Below, piece after piece: positions 14,728 to 21,899 of a stretch of 29,022 bases of DNA (position 1 is the stretch's first letter; the number at the start of each line of letters is the position of its first letter). Source of the DNA: Brevundimonas sp. (GTDB taxonomy: Bacteria; Pseudomonadota; Alphaproteobacteria; Caulobacterales; Caulobacteraceae); the NCBI GenBank assembly GCA_031119155.1, contig JAVHYH010000005.1, positions 1-29,022 on the forward strand. Direction: 5' to 3'. The translations under genes and the position numbers were made by a program. The notes beneath the pieces were generated by a model. It was not told where the DNA came from. It searched no databases and worked only from the letters and a program-made list of their open reading frames with translations.

Positions 14728-16002
14728 TCACTCCGCCCTCCCCTGTTCGATCATCCAGCGGCGTTTCTCCAGCAGGCGATCCACGCGGCGGTCGATTTCG
14801 GCGGCGGCAGCGGCGGGCGCGAACTCGCCCCGGACCATGCGCTCGGCGACGATCTGCATCTCGGTCACGATCCGCTCCCATTCGGGCGCCTTGGGCACGG
14901 CCTTCGCCCGCGACAGCTGTCCCTTGAACGCGGCGATATAGGGGTCGTTCGCCACCGTCGGCGCGGCCCAGGCGCTTTCGCGCGCCGGCAGGTTGCCGGT
15001 GACGCCGTTGAAGACGGCCTGGATGCGGGGCTCGGACAGGTAGCGGACCAGCTTCCAGGCGGCCTCCTGATGCCGCGAGGAACTGTAGACGACCAGCGAC
15101 GAGCCGCCGGGAGCCGAGGCGCCGGGGCCGGTCGGACCGGGCACGCCCGCGGTCATCCATTGCACGCCCGGCGACAGGCGATCCTTGAAGTCGCCGATGG
15201 TCCACGGGCCGGAGAAGTAGAAGCTGAACCAGCCGCGTTCGAACTCGGTCCAGACGTTGGAGATCTGGGTCGAGGACGCGACCGGGGCCAGTCCCTCGTC
15301 GAACAGGCTCTTGTAGAACTCCAGCGCGGCGATGAAGGACGGGCTGGCGAAATTGCCGCGCGTGTCCTGATCCTTCAGCAGCGGCTGTTCGCCCTGCAGG
15401 CCGAAGGTCAGCAGTTGCTCGAACTCGTTCAGCGGCAGCAGGACCGCATACTTGTCCGGCCCGACCACGCGCTTGACCGCGTGCATGGCCCGCTTCCACT
15501 CGGCCCAGTCGCCGGGCATGGCCTCTTAGCCCGCCTGCCGCAGCAGGTCGGTGCGGTAGAAGATCAGCCGGGTGTCGACATACCAGGGCGTGGCCATGGC
15601 CCGGCCGTTGATGCGGTTGGTGTCCAGCACCGCCGGGAACTGGTCGGTCAGCAGGTCGTCCGCCGAGGCGGGCAGCGGGCTGATGGCGCCGATGGCGGTC
15701 ATCTCCGACACCCAGGTATTGCCCACCTGGCTGACGTCCGGCAGCGAGGCGCCGGCATAGGCGGTCAACAGCTTCTGGTGGGCGGCGGTCCACGGCAGGG
15801 CCTGCACCTCGACGCGGATGTCAGGGTTCAGCCGCTCGAACTCCGGCAGGATCTGGCCGACATTGGTGGCCTCCGACCCCATCGCCCAGAACCGCAGGCG
15901 GGTGCGGCCGTCACTGCCGCCGCCACAGGCCGACAGGCCGGTCGTCGCCGCCCCGGCCATCAGGCCGAGCGCCATCCGTCGATCCGGCCGGAACAGGCTC
16001 AT
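14728..16002 (-). pseudogene. Sugar ABC transporter substrate-binding protein split by an in-frame TAA
   Basis: This is the periplasmic binding lipoprotein of the importer. The signal has an RR pair (DRRMALGL) and lipobox LSAC (Cys26), followed by the typical RLRFWAMG start and FERLNPDIRVEVQALPW. After 158 codons the frame meets TAA (15526-15528). It then continues in the same frame as EAMPGDWAEWKRAM to residue 424, with the expected C-terminal lobe including FERGWFSFYFSGPW and GVTGNLPARESAW. The stop sits in a RQAG-stop-EAMPGDW context where relatives usually have Tyr after AG, so one base change (TAC or TAT to TAA) explains it. The downstream half could restart at ATG 15519 but would lack a signal peptide. 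It could be a real mutation, a sequencing error, or readthrough. The start overlaps the preceding gene by 4 nt. Confidence 0.88.
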
Positions 16003-17441
16003 GCGTTATCCAGCCAGCCGCCGGTGAAGCCCGCGCGCTTGAGGCCGCGGATCAGGTTCGGCTCGGTGTTCATGGCCTTCCAGACGATCTCCGAGCGATG
16101 GTTCTCGATCTGGATGACGATCGGCCCTTGGTCGATGCCCAGATAGTCGTCGGCGACCCAGCCGATGCCGGGCAGGATCTTGCCGTGCTGCAGCGGACCG
16201 TCGCGCTCGGTCAGGGTCGGGTTGAAGGCGTCGAGGAAGCCGTAGCGGGTGTAGACGCCCGCGCCATAGCGGGCCTTCACCGTGTTTAGCCAGGTCAGGA
16301 CGTGATCCGGGGCGAAGGGCAGCGAGGCCAGGGCGGCGGTCGGGGCGATGGTGCCGTCGTCGCGCTCGCCGGGGCCGCGGGCCGAATAGCTGAAGAACTC
16401 GCGCTCGCGCCCGTCGATCACCTGACGGAAGTCGCCGGGGCCGTCACAGGCGGTCAGGCCCCAGACGTCCTGCGAATAGCCGGCCCAGCCATGCGGATTG
16501 TCGACGGCGTATTTGCGCTGCGCCTCGACGGCGCGGACGCTGTTCTGGAAATAGTCGAAGCCGGGCATCTCGGCCTGCTGCTCGCGCATCCACGGATCGA
16601 GGATGCCGCGGAAGTCGACGTACATATGGCTGAACTCGTGCCCGAACAGGGGCGCGAAATGCAGGTGTTTCGGACCCCAGCGGTCGGTCCAGCTGTGGTC
16701 ATAGACGCTGCACCACTCGTCCCAGACGGTGGTCGGGGCCGGGTGGGTGGGGCTGCCGATGGCCAGCAGCAGAACGATCATGCCCTCGTTGTAGACATTC
16801 CAGTCCGAGGGGATGAAGCCGGTCTCCGGGTGCCAGCCCATGGTGATGCGGTTCGGACGGACGACGGCCCAGTCCCACTCGACCCGCTCATAGACCGCCT
16901 GCGCCCGTTCGCGAATCTCGCGCTCGGCGGGGTGGTCGCCGTCGAACCAGCGGGCGGCGAACAGCATGCCGGCGATCAGCAGGGCGGTGTCGACGGTGGA
17001 CAGTTCGGTCGTGCCGAAGCGGTGGCCCGTCTCCATGTTGATGAAGTGGTAGAAGAAGCCCTTGTAGCCGCCGTTGCCGGTCGGCTCGGGGCCCTGCGGC
17101 AGCTCATGGAAGAAGCGGATGGTGGTCAGGGTGCGCTCGCGCGCCTCCTCCCGGGTCATCCAGCCGCGCTCGACCCCGATGGGCCAGCAGGTCAGGGCGA
17201 AGCCGACGGCGGCGACGGACGAGAAGGACTCGGTCGGCCAGCGGTCGGGCGTCAGGCCGTTGCGGCGATTGGTGACGTGGACGAACCAGTCGAAGGTCCG
17301 GCGCTGGAGCTCCTCGAAACCGGGATCCAGAACACGGCCCGCGGGGGCGGCGATGCTGGCGGTCGGCAGGGTGGCGCAGCCGGCCGCGGCCAGCGCCGCT
17401 CCGGCCAAGGTGGACCCCATCAGGAAACGTCTGCGGTTCAT
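15999..17441 (-). CDS. Glycoamylase-like (GH144-type) lipoprotein
   Basis: This 480-residue exported hydrolase has a twin-arginine lipoprotein signal (MNRRRFLMGSTLAGAALAAAGC, Cys22). The mature region has the glycoamylase-like domain with TFDWFVHVTNRRNGLTPDRW, a TAL-type helix (STVDTALLIAGMLFAARWF), and the C-terminal signature FFSYSARGPG, DDGTIAPTAALASLPF and YGFLDAFNPTL. The best-characterised relatives (GH144) are endo-beta-1,2-glucanases, so a beta-glucan substrate is plausible but unproven. ATG 17441 is chosen because a GAGAGGTGA ribosome binding site precedes it at proper spacing and the Tat motif begins there. A GTG five codons upstream lies within that site. It is first in the transporter operon and overlaps the binding-protein gene by 4 nt. 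Confidence 0.85.
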   Translation of the reverse strand: MNRRRFLMGSTLAGAALAAAGCATLPTASIAAPAGRVLDPGFEELQRRTFDWFVHVTNRRNGLTPDRWPTESFSSVAAVGFALTCWPIGVERGWMTREEARERTLTTIRFFHELPQGPEPTGNGGYKGFFYHFINMETGHRFGTTELSTVDTALLIAGMLFAARWFDGDHPAEREIRERAQAVYERVEWDWAVVRPNRITMGWHPETGFIPSDWNVYNEGMIVLLLAIGSPTHPAPTTVWDEWCSVYDHSWTDRWGPKHLHFAPLFGHEFSHMYVDFRGILDPWMREQQAEMPGFDYFQNSVRAVEAQRKYAVDNPHGWAGYSQDVWGLTACDGPGDFRQVIDGREREFFSYSARGPGERDDGTIAPTAALASLPFAPDHVLTWLNTVKARYGAGVYTRYGFLDAFNPTLTERDGPLQHGKILPGIGWVADDYLGIDQGPIVIQIENHRSEIVWKAMNTEPNLIRGLKRAGFTGGWLDNA

Positions 17442-17471
17442 GGGGTCACCTCTCACTCAAATTACGCGGAT

Positions 17472-17517
17472 CATAAAAAAATCGGCCGCCCCCGAAGTTG
17501 GGCTCTGGGGACGGCCG
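17472..17517 (-). terminator. Terminator after the large TonB receptor (minus strand)
   Basis: On the minus strand a stem of 6 bp (CGGCCG, 17512-17517 with 17483-17488) and 4 more G-C pairs after a mismatch is followed by a run of seven T (17474-17480). It lies only about 30 nt before the GH144-type start codon, so expression of the downstream operon needs readthrough or a promoter inside this short gap. It could therefore set a lower expression level for the operon than for the receptor. Confidence 0.75.
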
Positions 17518-17532
17518 TACAGGCTCAGGAGA

Positions 17533-17572
17533 TTGTAATGTCCCTCGGGCGGCCCGGAAGCCGCCCGAGGGT
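17533..17572 (-). promoter_or_regulatory. Second hairpin and -10-like box between receptor and hydrolase operon
   Basis: A perfect 12-bp stem (17543-17554 with 17561-17572, loop 6 nt) directly follows the receptor stop. It has no T-run, so it may protect the receptor mRNA 3' end. Just after it on the minus strand is TACAAT (17533-17538), a five-of-six match to a -10 element. If used, transcription would start ahead of the terminator hairpin and that hairpin would act as a leader attenuator. The -35 region is poor. Confidence 0.35.
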
Positions 17573-17583
17573 CGCACCCCGGC

Positions 17584-20500
17584 TTACCAGGAGTAGCGCA
17601 GGCCGACCTGGAAGCTGCGGCTCGGCAGATACTGGGCGTTCGGGCGACCGAAGTTGACGTTGTTGTAGCCGCCTTCGAAGCTCGAATAGTTCTCGAAATC
17701 CAGGATGTTGATGGCGTCGAAGATCAGTTCGACCTTGTCGCCGTACGGCACGTCGAAGGACTTCGACAGACGCAGGTCGAGCTGGCGATAGGCCCAGGCG
17801 TTCGGGATGATGAAGTCGTGCTTCTCGGGCCGACCGCCGTTCCAGCAGATGTTCGGGTTGGAAGCGCTCGGGCAGTCGAAGACGTTGAACGGCAGGCCCG
17901 AACCAAGGGTCAGGATGCCCGACAGACGGAAGTCCTGCGGCAGGCCGACGATGCCGGTGGCGACGACGCGGTGACGCTCGTCCTGGGCGGTCGGGAACCA
18001 GGGCGACAGACCCGGACGGTTGTAGTCGAAGTCGAACGGCGTGATGCCGCCGTCACGGCTGCCGTTCCGCTCGGCTTCCGACAGGGTGTACGAGAAGGTC
18101 ATGCCCCAGTTGCTGGCGGTGTCGAACGGCTTGTCGACCGTCAGATACATGGCCTTGAACTTCTGCTCGGCGTCGTTGTTGCCGTAGAAGATCAGGTTGC
18201 GGAACTGCGGGAAGCCGACCGAGCCCGGCGTCGGGCCGGAGAAGCGGTCGCCCGTCTCCGAACCGGCGTTGGCGATGTACCAGGAGAACAGGTTCTTGGT
18301 GTGGCCGTAGGCGAAGGTCAGCGAGGTCTGGAAGTCGCCGAACTTCTGACGGACGCCGAAGTTGAACTGGTCGGTGCGCGGCGGCTCCATGTCGTTGTTG
18401 ATCAGGAACACCTCGCCCGAGCCCGGCGCGGCGGCCAGCAGCGGGTCCAGACCTTCCGGCGTCAGATAGATCGGGTTCCAGGCGATGGTGTCCACCCCGC
18501 CGCGCGGACCGCCGGTCTGCGAGAAGTAGATGGTCTTGTTGAACTGGAACGGCTTGAAGCGCTCGTCGAAGGCGAAGTTGAAGCCGACGCGGTCATAGTA
18601 GCGACCGGCGCCGCCGAAGATCACCGTCTGCTCGTCGCCGAAAACGTCGTAGCTGAAGCCGATGCGCGGCTGCCAGGCGCCGGTGAAGGCGTCGCGGCCG
18701 TCGGTGATGTAGTCGGACGGGTTGAAGTAGGACGGGAAGTCGTAGCCCGGCAGGGCCTGGATCGCCGCCAGCATGTCGCGGATCGATTGCGGCGTGCTGT
18801 AGTCGTTGTTGACGGCGTTGTCCTCGTAGTCCCAACGCAGGCCGAGGTTCAGTTCCAGCTTGTCGGTGATCTGCCAGTCGTCCTGGATATACAGGCCGAA
18901 GACGTTGTTATCGACGTCCGCCGGCGGGACGTAGACGCCCAGATCGACCTGGACCGGGATGTCGCGGCTGCCGTTGATTTCCGGACGGGCGTCGACGTCG
19001 AACAGGAACTGCGGGTTACGGCCCAACTCCTTCTCGACGAACATGTTCTGCATCGAGAACTTCAGGCCCATCTTGACCGTGTGCGAACCCATCCACTCCA
19101 GATCGGTGAAGGTCAGGTCGTTGCGGAAGGTCCAGTTGCGCTGGCGGATGTTCTGGTTGTTGGTGCCGCCGCCGGTCGAGAAGACCGTCGAGTCCCGGCT
19201 GTTGTTCAGATACTGGAAGCCGGCCGGCGTCGGGCAGGCCGCGCTGGCGGGCTGATCGTCCGGGCAGGCGTCGCGGAAGATGACGTAGTTCCGACCGTAC
19301 TCGTCGAAGTTCAGCGAGGTCGGGTTGTAGGTGTATTCGAAGAAGTCGACCGTGGCTTCGTTCAGGAAGTTGTCTCCCTGGTACTGGTGCCGGATGTTCA
19401 GCGACTTGGTCTCGGCGTTGATCTGGTCAGCGCGCGAGAAGGCCTGGGTGCCGCCGCCGAAGCGGATGTCGGACTCGGTGCGGTAGGTGGCGCTGACATC
19501 CAGACGTTGGCGGTCATCGATCGACCACGACAGCTTGCCGAAGAACAGGTCTTCCTCGAACGGCGTCGAGAAGGCGCCGACGTCGCTGGCGAACAGCGGC
19601 GCGTATTCGCTGCGGTTGACGAAGACGTTACTGGCGCGGGTCTCGTCCTTGCGCTCGTAGGTCATGAAGTAGTGCAGGCGGTCTTCGATGATCGGACCAC
19701 CGACCGACAGACCCCACTGCAGGCGCTCCAGCTCCGGCTTGTCCTCGCCGCGACGTTCCGAGAAGACGTCCTGCGAGATCCAGTCCTGGTTCTGGTAGCT
19801 GACGAAGATGTCGCCCGAGAAGTCGTTGGTGCCCGAACGCGTCACCGAGGTGATGATCGAGGACGAGGCCTGCTCATACTCGGCCTTGAAGTTCTGCGAG
19901 ATGACCCGGAACTCCTGCACCGCAGCCTGCGGGAAGGGGTTGCCGCGGCTGTCGTCCTGGCCGGCGACGCCGCCGTCGATGATGGTCGACTTCTGGTTCT
20001 GGCCGTCGATGAAGACGTTGATGGCCGAGGACCCCTGGCCACCGGCCGAGATGGTGCGCTCGGTGTCGCCTTCCGTCACCCGCACGCCCGGAGCCAGGGC
20101 GGCGAAGCTGAGGAAGTTGCGGTTGATCTGCGGCAGGTTGTTGATCTGCGCCTGGCTGACGTTGGTCGCCACTTCCGGGGTGCGGACCTCGAACACGCGA
20201 CGGCCGGTCACGACGACTTCGCCCAGTTCGGTGGCGCCGTCAGCGGCTTCAGCGGTCGCGGTCGCGGGGGCGACATCCAGATCCAGCGTCGCCACCTGGC
20301 CCAGCGCCAGGGTGACGGTGTCCGTGGTGGTCTGGCCGTCGGCGGTGGTCACGGCGATCCGGTAGGTGCCGGGACGCAGGCCGGTGAACACATAGCCGCC
20401 GTCGGCGGCGACGCGGCCGCGCGTGACGTAGCCGGTGGCCGTTTCGGTCGCCAGAATGGTGCCGCCCGCCTCGGGCGCGGCGCCTTCATAGACGGTGCCG

Positions 20501-20610
20501 CGCAGGGTGGAGCCGGCCACCTGCGCGTTGGCGGCGCCCGCGGCGCCCAGCGCAATGGCGACGGCGAGAGCGGAGGCCGCTCCCATATACGCCCGGTTCT
20601 TGATGCTCAT
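17584..20610 (-). CDS. TonB-dependent receptor, Oar-like with N-terminal carboxypeptidase-regulatory-like domain
   Basis: This 1008-residue outer-membrane receptor probably imports an oligosaccharide for the adjacent hydrolases. It has a signal peptide (cleavage near AANA, about residue 29). Next is a carboxypeptidase-regulatory-like beta-sandwich (about 33-113, with GGYVFTGLRPGTYRIAV), a TonB box ELGEVVVTGRR (about 127-137), and a plug with GGQGSSAINVFIDGQNQ and QASSSIITSVTRSGTNDFSG, typical of Oar-like receptors. The long barrel ends in FQVGLRYSW. ATG 20610 is used because it overlaps the LacI stop as TGATG and has a GGGGAG ribosome binding site 8 nt upstream. The GTG at 20613 is less likely. 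Co-transcription with the LacI gene suggests the receptor is induced by its own cargo. Confidence 0.93.
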   Translation of the reverse strand: MSIKNRAYMGAASALAVAIALGAAGAANAQVAGSTLRGTVYEGAAPEAGGTILATETATGYVTRGRVAADGGYVFTGLRPGTYRIAVTTADGQTTTDTVTLALGQVATLDLDVAPATATAEAADGATELGEVVVTGRRVFEVRTPEVATNVSQAQINNLPQINRNFLSFAALAPGVRVTEGDTERTISAGGQGSSAINVFIDGQNQKSTIIDGGVAGQDDSRGNPFPQAAVQEFRVISQNFKAEYEQASSSIITSVTRSGTNDFSGDIFVSYQNQDWISQDVFSERRGEDKPELERLQWGLSVGGPIIEDRLHYFMTYERKDETRASNVFVNRSEYAPLFASDVGAFSTPFEEDLFFGKLSWSIDDRQRLDVSATYRTESDIRFGGGTQAFSRADQINAETKSLNIRHQYQGDNFLNEATVDFFEYTYNPTSLNFDEYGRNYVIFRDACPDDQPASAACPTPAGFQYLNNSRDSTVFSTGGGTNNQNIRQRNWTFRNDLTFTDLEWMGSHTVKMGLKFSMQNMFVEKELGRNPQFLFDVDARPEINGSRDIPVQVDLGVYVPPADVDNNVFGLYIQDDWQITDKLELNLGLRWDYEDNAVNNDYSTPQSIRDMLAAIQALPGYDFPSYFNPSDYITDGRDAFTGAWQPRIGFSYDVFGDEQTVIFGGAGRYYDRVGFNFAFDERFKPFQFNKTIYFSQTGGPRGGVDTIAWNPIYLTPEGLDPLLAAAPGSGEVFLINNDMEPPRTDQFNFGVRQKFGDFQTSLTFAYGHTKNLFSWYIANAGSETGDRFSGPTPGSVGFPQFRNLIFYGNNDAEQKFKAMYLTVDKPFDTASNWGMTFSYTLSEAERNGSRDGGITPFDFDYNRPGLSPWFPTAQDERHRVVATGIVGLPQDFRLSGILTLGSGLPFNVFDCPSASNPNICWNGGRPEKHDFIIPNAWAYRQLDLRLSKSFDVPYGDKVELIFDAINILDFENYSSFEGGYNNVNFGRPNAQYLPSRSFQVGLRYSW

Positions 20611-21677
20611 CACAGTTTCTCCCCTTCAAGAGACGGTGTTTGTTTGTTGCTGGAGGCCACGCCGGCGGCGCCGGTCGTGGGTGGAAAAGCGATACTGGAG
20701 CCCCGCACCACCAGCTCCGGATGGACCACCTCGCAGGCGGTGTCCGTGTCGGCGGCGGGTCCGATGAGACGCACCAGCCGTTCAAGGGCGTTGCGGCCCA
20801 TCCCGGCGATGTTGATCTTCAGCGTGGTCAGGGCCGGACGGACCAGTCCGGCCAGCGGAATGTCGTCGAAGCCGACCATGGCCACGTCCTCGGGGACGCG
20901 CAGGCCCGCATCCTGGAAGGCCAGCAGGGCGCCGACGGCCATGTTGTCGTTGGCGGCGAAGACGGCGTCGGGGCGATCGGCGCGGGCGACCAGCGCCTCG
21001 CCGGCCTCCTGGCCCGAGGCCTTGGTGAAGGTCCCGTCGACCACCATCGTGGACAGGCCGGCGGCGGCCATGGCTTCGAGATAGCCGGCCAGACGGGCCT
21101 CGGCCTCGAGGTTGCCCGCCGGTCCGGCGATATGGGCGATGCGTTGACGGCCGCTGGCGATCAGATGCTCGACCGCCGCGACGGCGCCGCCGTGGTTGTC
21201 CACCACGATGGAGGGGCGCCCGTCCGTCGCCGCGCCGCCGTTCATCAGCAGCACCGGGGTCCGCCCGGCCAGGCCCGAGGCCAGGTTGGCGGCGCCGAGG
21301 TGGGGCGACAGGACGATCAGGCCATCCACGCGACCGCGCATCGAGCGCAGGGCGGCGGAGGCCTCGTCGGCGTCGTCGTGCGAGGAGGAGACGATCAGGT
21401 GATAGCCCAGGGCGCGGGCCGCGACGTCCATGCCGCGGATCAGCTCCGAGAAGAACTCGCCGTACAGGTCCGGCAGGATGACGCCGACCGCGTTGGTCTT
21501 GCTGGTCGACAGGCTGCGGGCGCCGGAATGGGGGACGTATTGCAGGGCCTCGACCGCGGCCAGCACCCGCTGGCGGGTCGCCTCGGTGACCGGCCCGGCG
21601 CCGTTCAGGACACGCGACACCGACGCGACGGACACGTCCGCGCGTTGAGCGACGTCACGGATGGTCGCGGGCTTCAC
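20610..21677 (-). CDS. LacI-family transcriptional regulator of the glycan locus
   Basis: This 355-residue repressor-type protein has an N-terminal LacI helix-turn-helix (ATIRDVAQRADVSVASVSRV), the hinge helix region ATRQRVLAAVEALQYVPH and ARSLSTSKTNAVGVILPD. The periplasmic-binding-like sugar domain includes DRPDAVFAANDNMAVGAL and VAMVGFDDIPLAGLVRPALTT. GTG 21677 is the natural family start (VKPATIRDVA). The frame is open upstream to 21815, but that region contains the operator. The ribosome binding site is weak (GGTCAGG). Its stop overlaps the receptor ATG (TGATG), so the two are translationally coupled. It likely represses its own operon and is released by a sugar from the imported glycan. 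Confidence 0.93.
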   Translation of the reverse strand: MKPATIRDVAQRADVSVASVSRVLNGAGPVTEATRQRVLAAVEALQYVPHSGARSLSTSKTNAVGVILPDLYGEFFSELIRGMDVAARALGYHLIVSSSHDDADEASAALRSMRGRVDGLIVLSPHLGAANLASGLAGRTPVLLMNGGAATDGRPSIVVDNHGGAVAAVEHLIASGRQRIAHIAGPAGNLEAEARLAGYLEAMAAAGLSTMVVDGTFTKASGQEAGEALVARADRPDAVFAANDNMAVGALLAFQDAGLRVPEDVAMVGFDDIPLAGLVRPALTTLKINIAGMGRNALERLVRLIGPAADTDTACEVVHPELVVRGSSIAFPPTTGAAGVASSNKQTPSLEGEKL

Positions 21678-21714
21678 GCCTGACCGTCCGCGCCCGAGGG
21701 CTGCGTGGTGGAAC

Positions 21715-21748
21715 CGAGCAAGAAATCGTCTCCCTGAACGGTTGCTCG
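21715..21748 (-). promoter_or_regulatory. Hairpin in the lacI 5' leader
   Basis: CGAGCAA (21715-21721) and TTGCTCG (21742-21748) form a perfect 7-bp inverted repeat with a 20-nt loop. It lies between the operator and the GTG start, in what would be the untranslated leader. No known regulatory RNA pattern is evident, and the lack of dyad symmetry at its centre makes a LacI site unlikely. Confidence 0.4.
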
Positions 21749-21786
21749 ATCCCGGCCCGCTTCGCGCGAGTCCGTCCGTTGCTCCG

Positions 21787-21800
21787 TGTAACCGATTACA
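21787..21800. promoter_or_regulatory. Probable LacI-type operator upstream of the regulator gene
   Basis: TGTAACCGATTACA has inverted arms TGTAA/TTACA around a CG centre, the usual form of LacI-family sites. It lies about 110 nt upstream of the LacI start. On the minus strand its first six bases (TGTAAT) match a -10 element at five of six positions, so a bound repressor would block that promoter. A second short dyad, ATGAC/GTCAT (21800-21804 and 21811-21815), is adjacent. The -35 element is not clear: TTGCGA at 21821-21826 would leave a 20-nt spacer. Confidence 0.65.
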
Positions 21801-21817
21801 TGACATAGGAGTCATGC

Positions 21818-21858
21818 GCCTCGCAAGGGCCGGATTTTCGCCACAAGCCTTGCGAGGC
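21818..21858. terminator. 11-bp perfect inverted repeat between esterase and lacI promoter
   Basis: GCCTCGCAAGG (21818-21828) and CCTTGCGAGGC (21848-21858) are perfect inverted repeats around a 19-nt loop. On the minus strand this follows the esterase stop by about 40 nt and could end its transcript, but no T-run follows. It abuts the lacI promoter region and could equally be a regulator-binding dyad. The remaining bases to 21899 show nothing further. Confidence 0.45.
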
Positions 21859-21899
21859 AGTAAGTCGCAGGGATTTCAGCGCCCTATGGCGCTCACGAG

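Noticed and set aside
15519..15528. Programmed recoding of the TAA in the sugar-binding protein
   Set aside because: TAA is not the codon for pyrrolysine or selenocysteine, and no recoding stem or slippery site stands out. A point mutation or sequencing error is simpler.
17818..21084. 1088-codon open frame on the plus strand opposite the TonB receptor and LacI gene
   Set aside because: It is antisense to two well-supported genes, has low-complexity composition rich in Val, Asp, Arg and Gly with no domain, and such frames are common opposite GC-rich coding DNA.
21678..21815. N-terminal extension of the LacI regulator to 21815
   Set aside because: It would put 46 non-family residues before the helix-turn-helix and read through the operator. 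GTG 21677 gives the standard LacI start.
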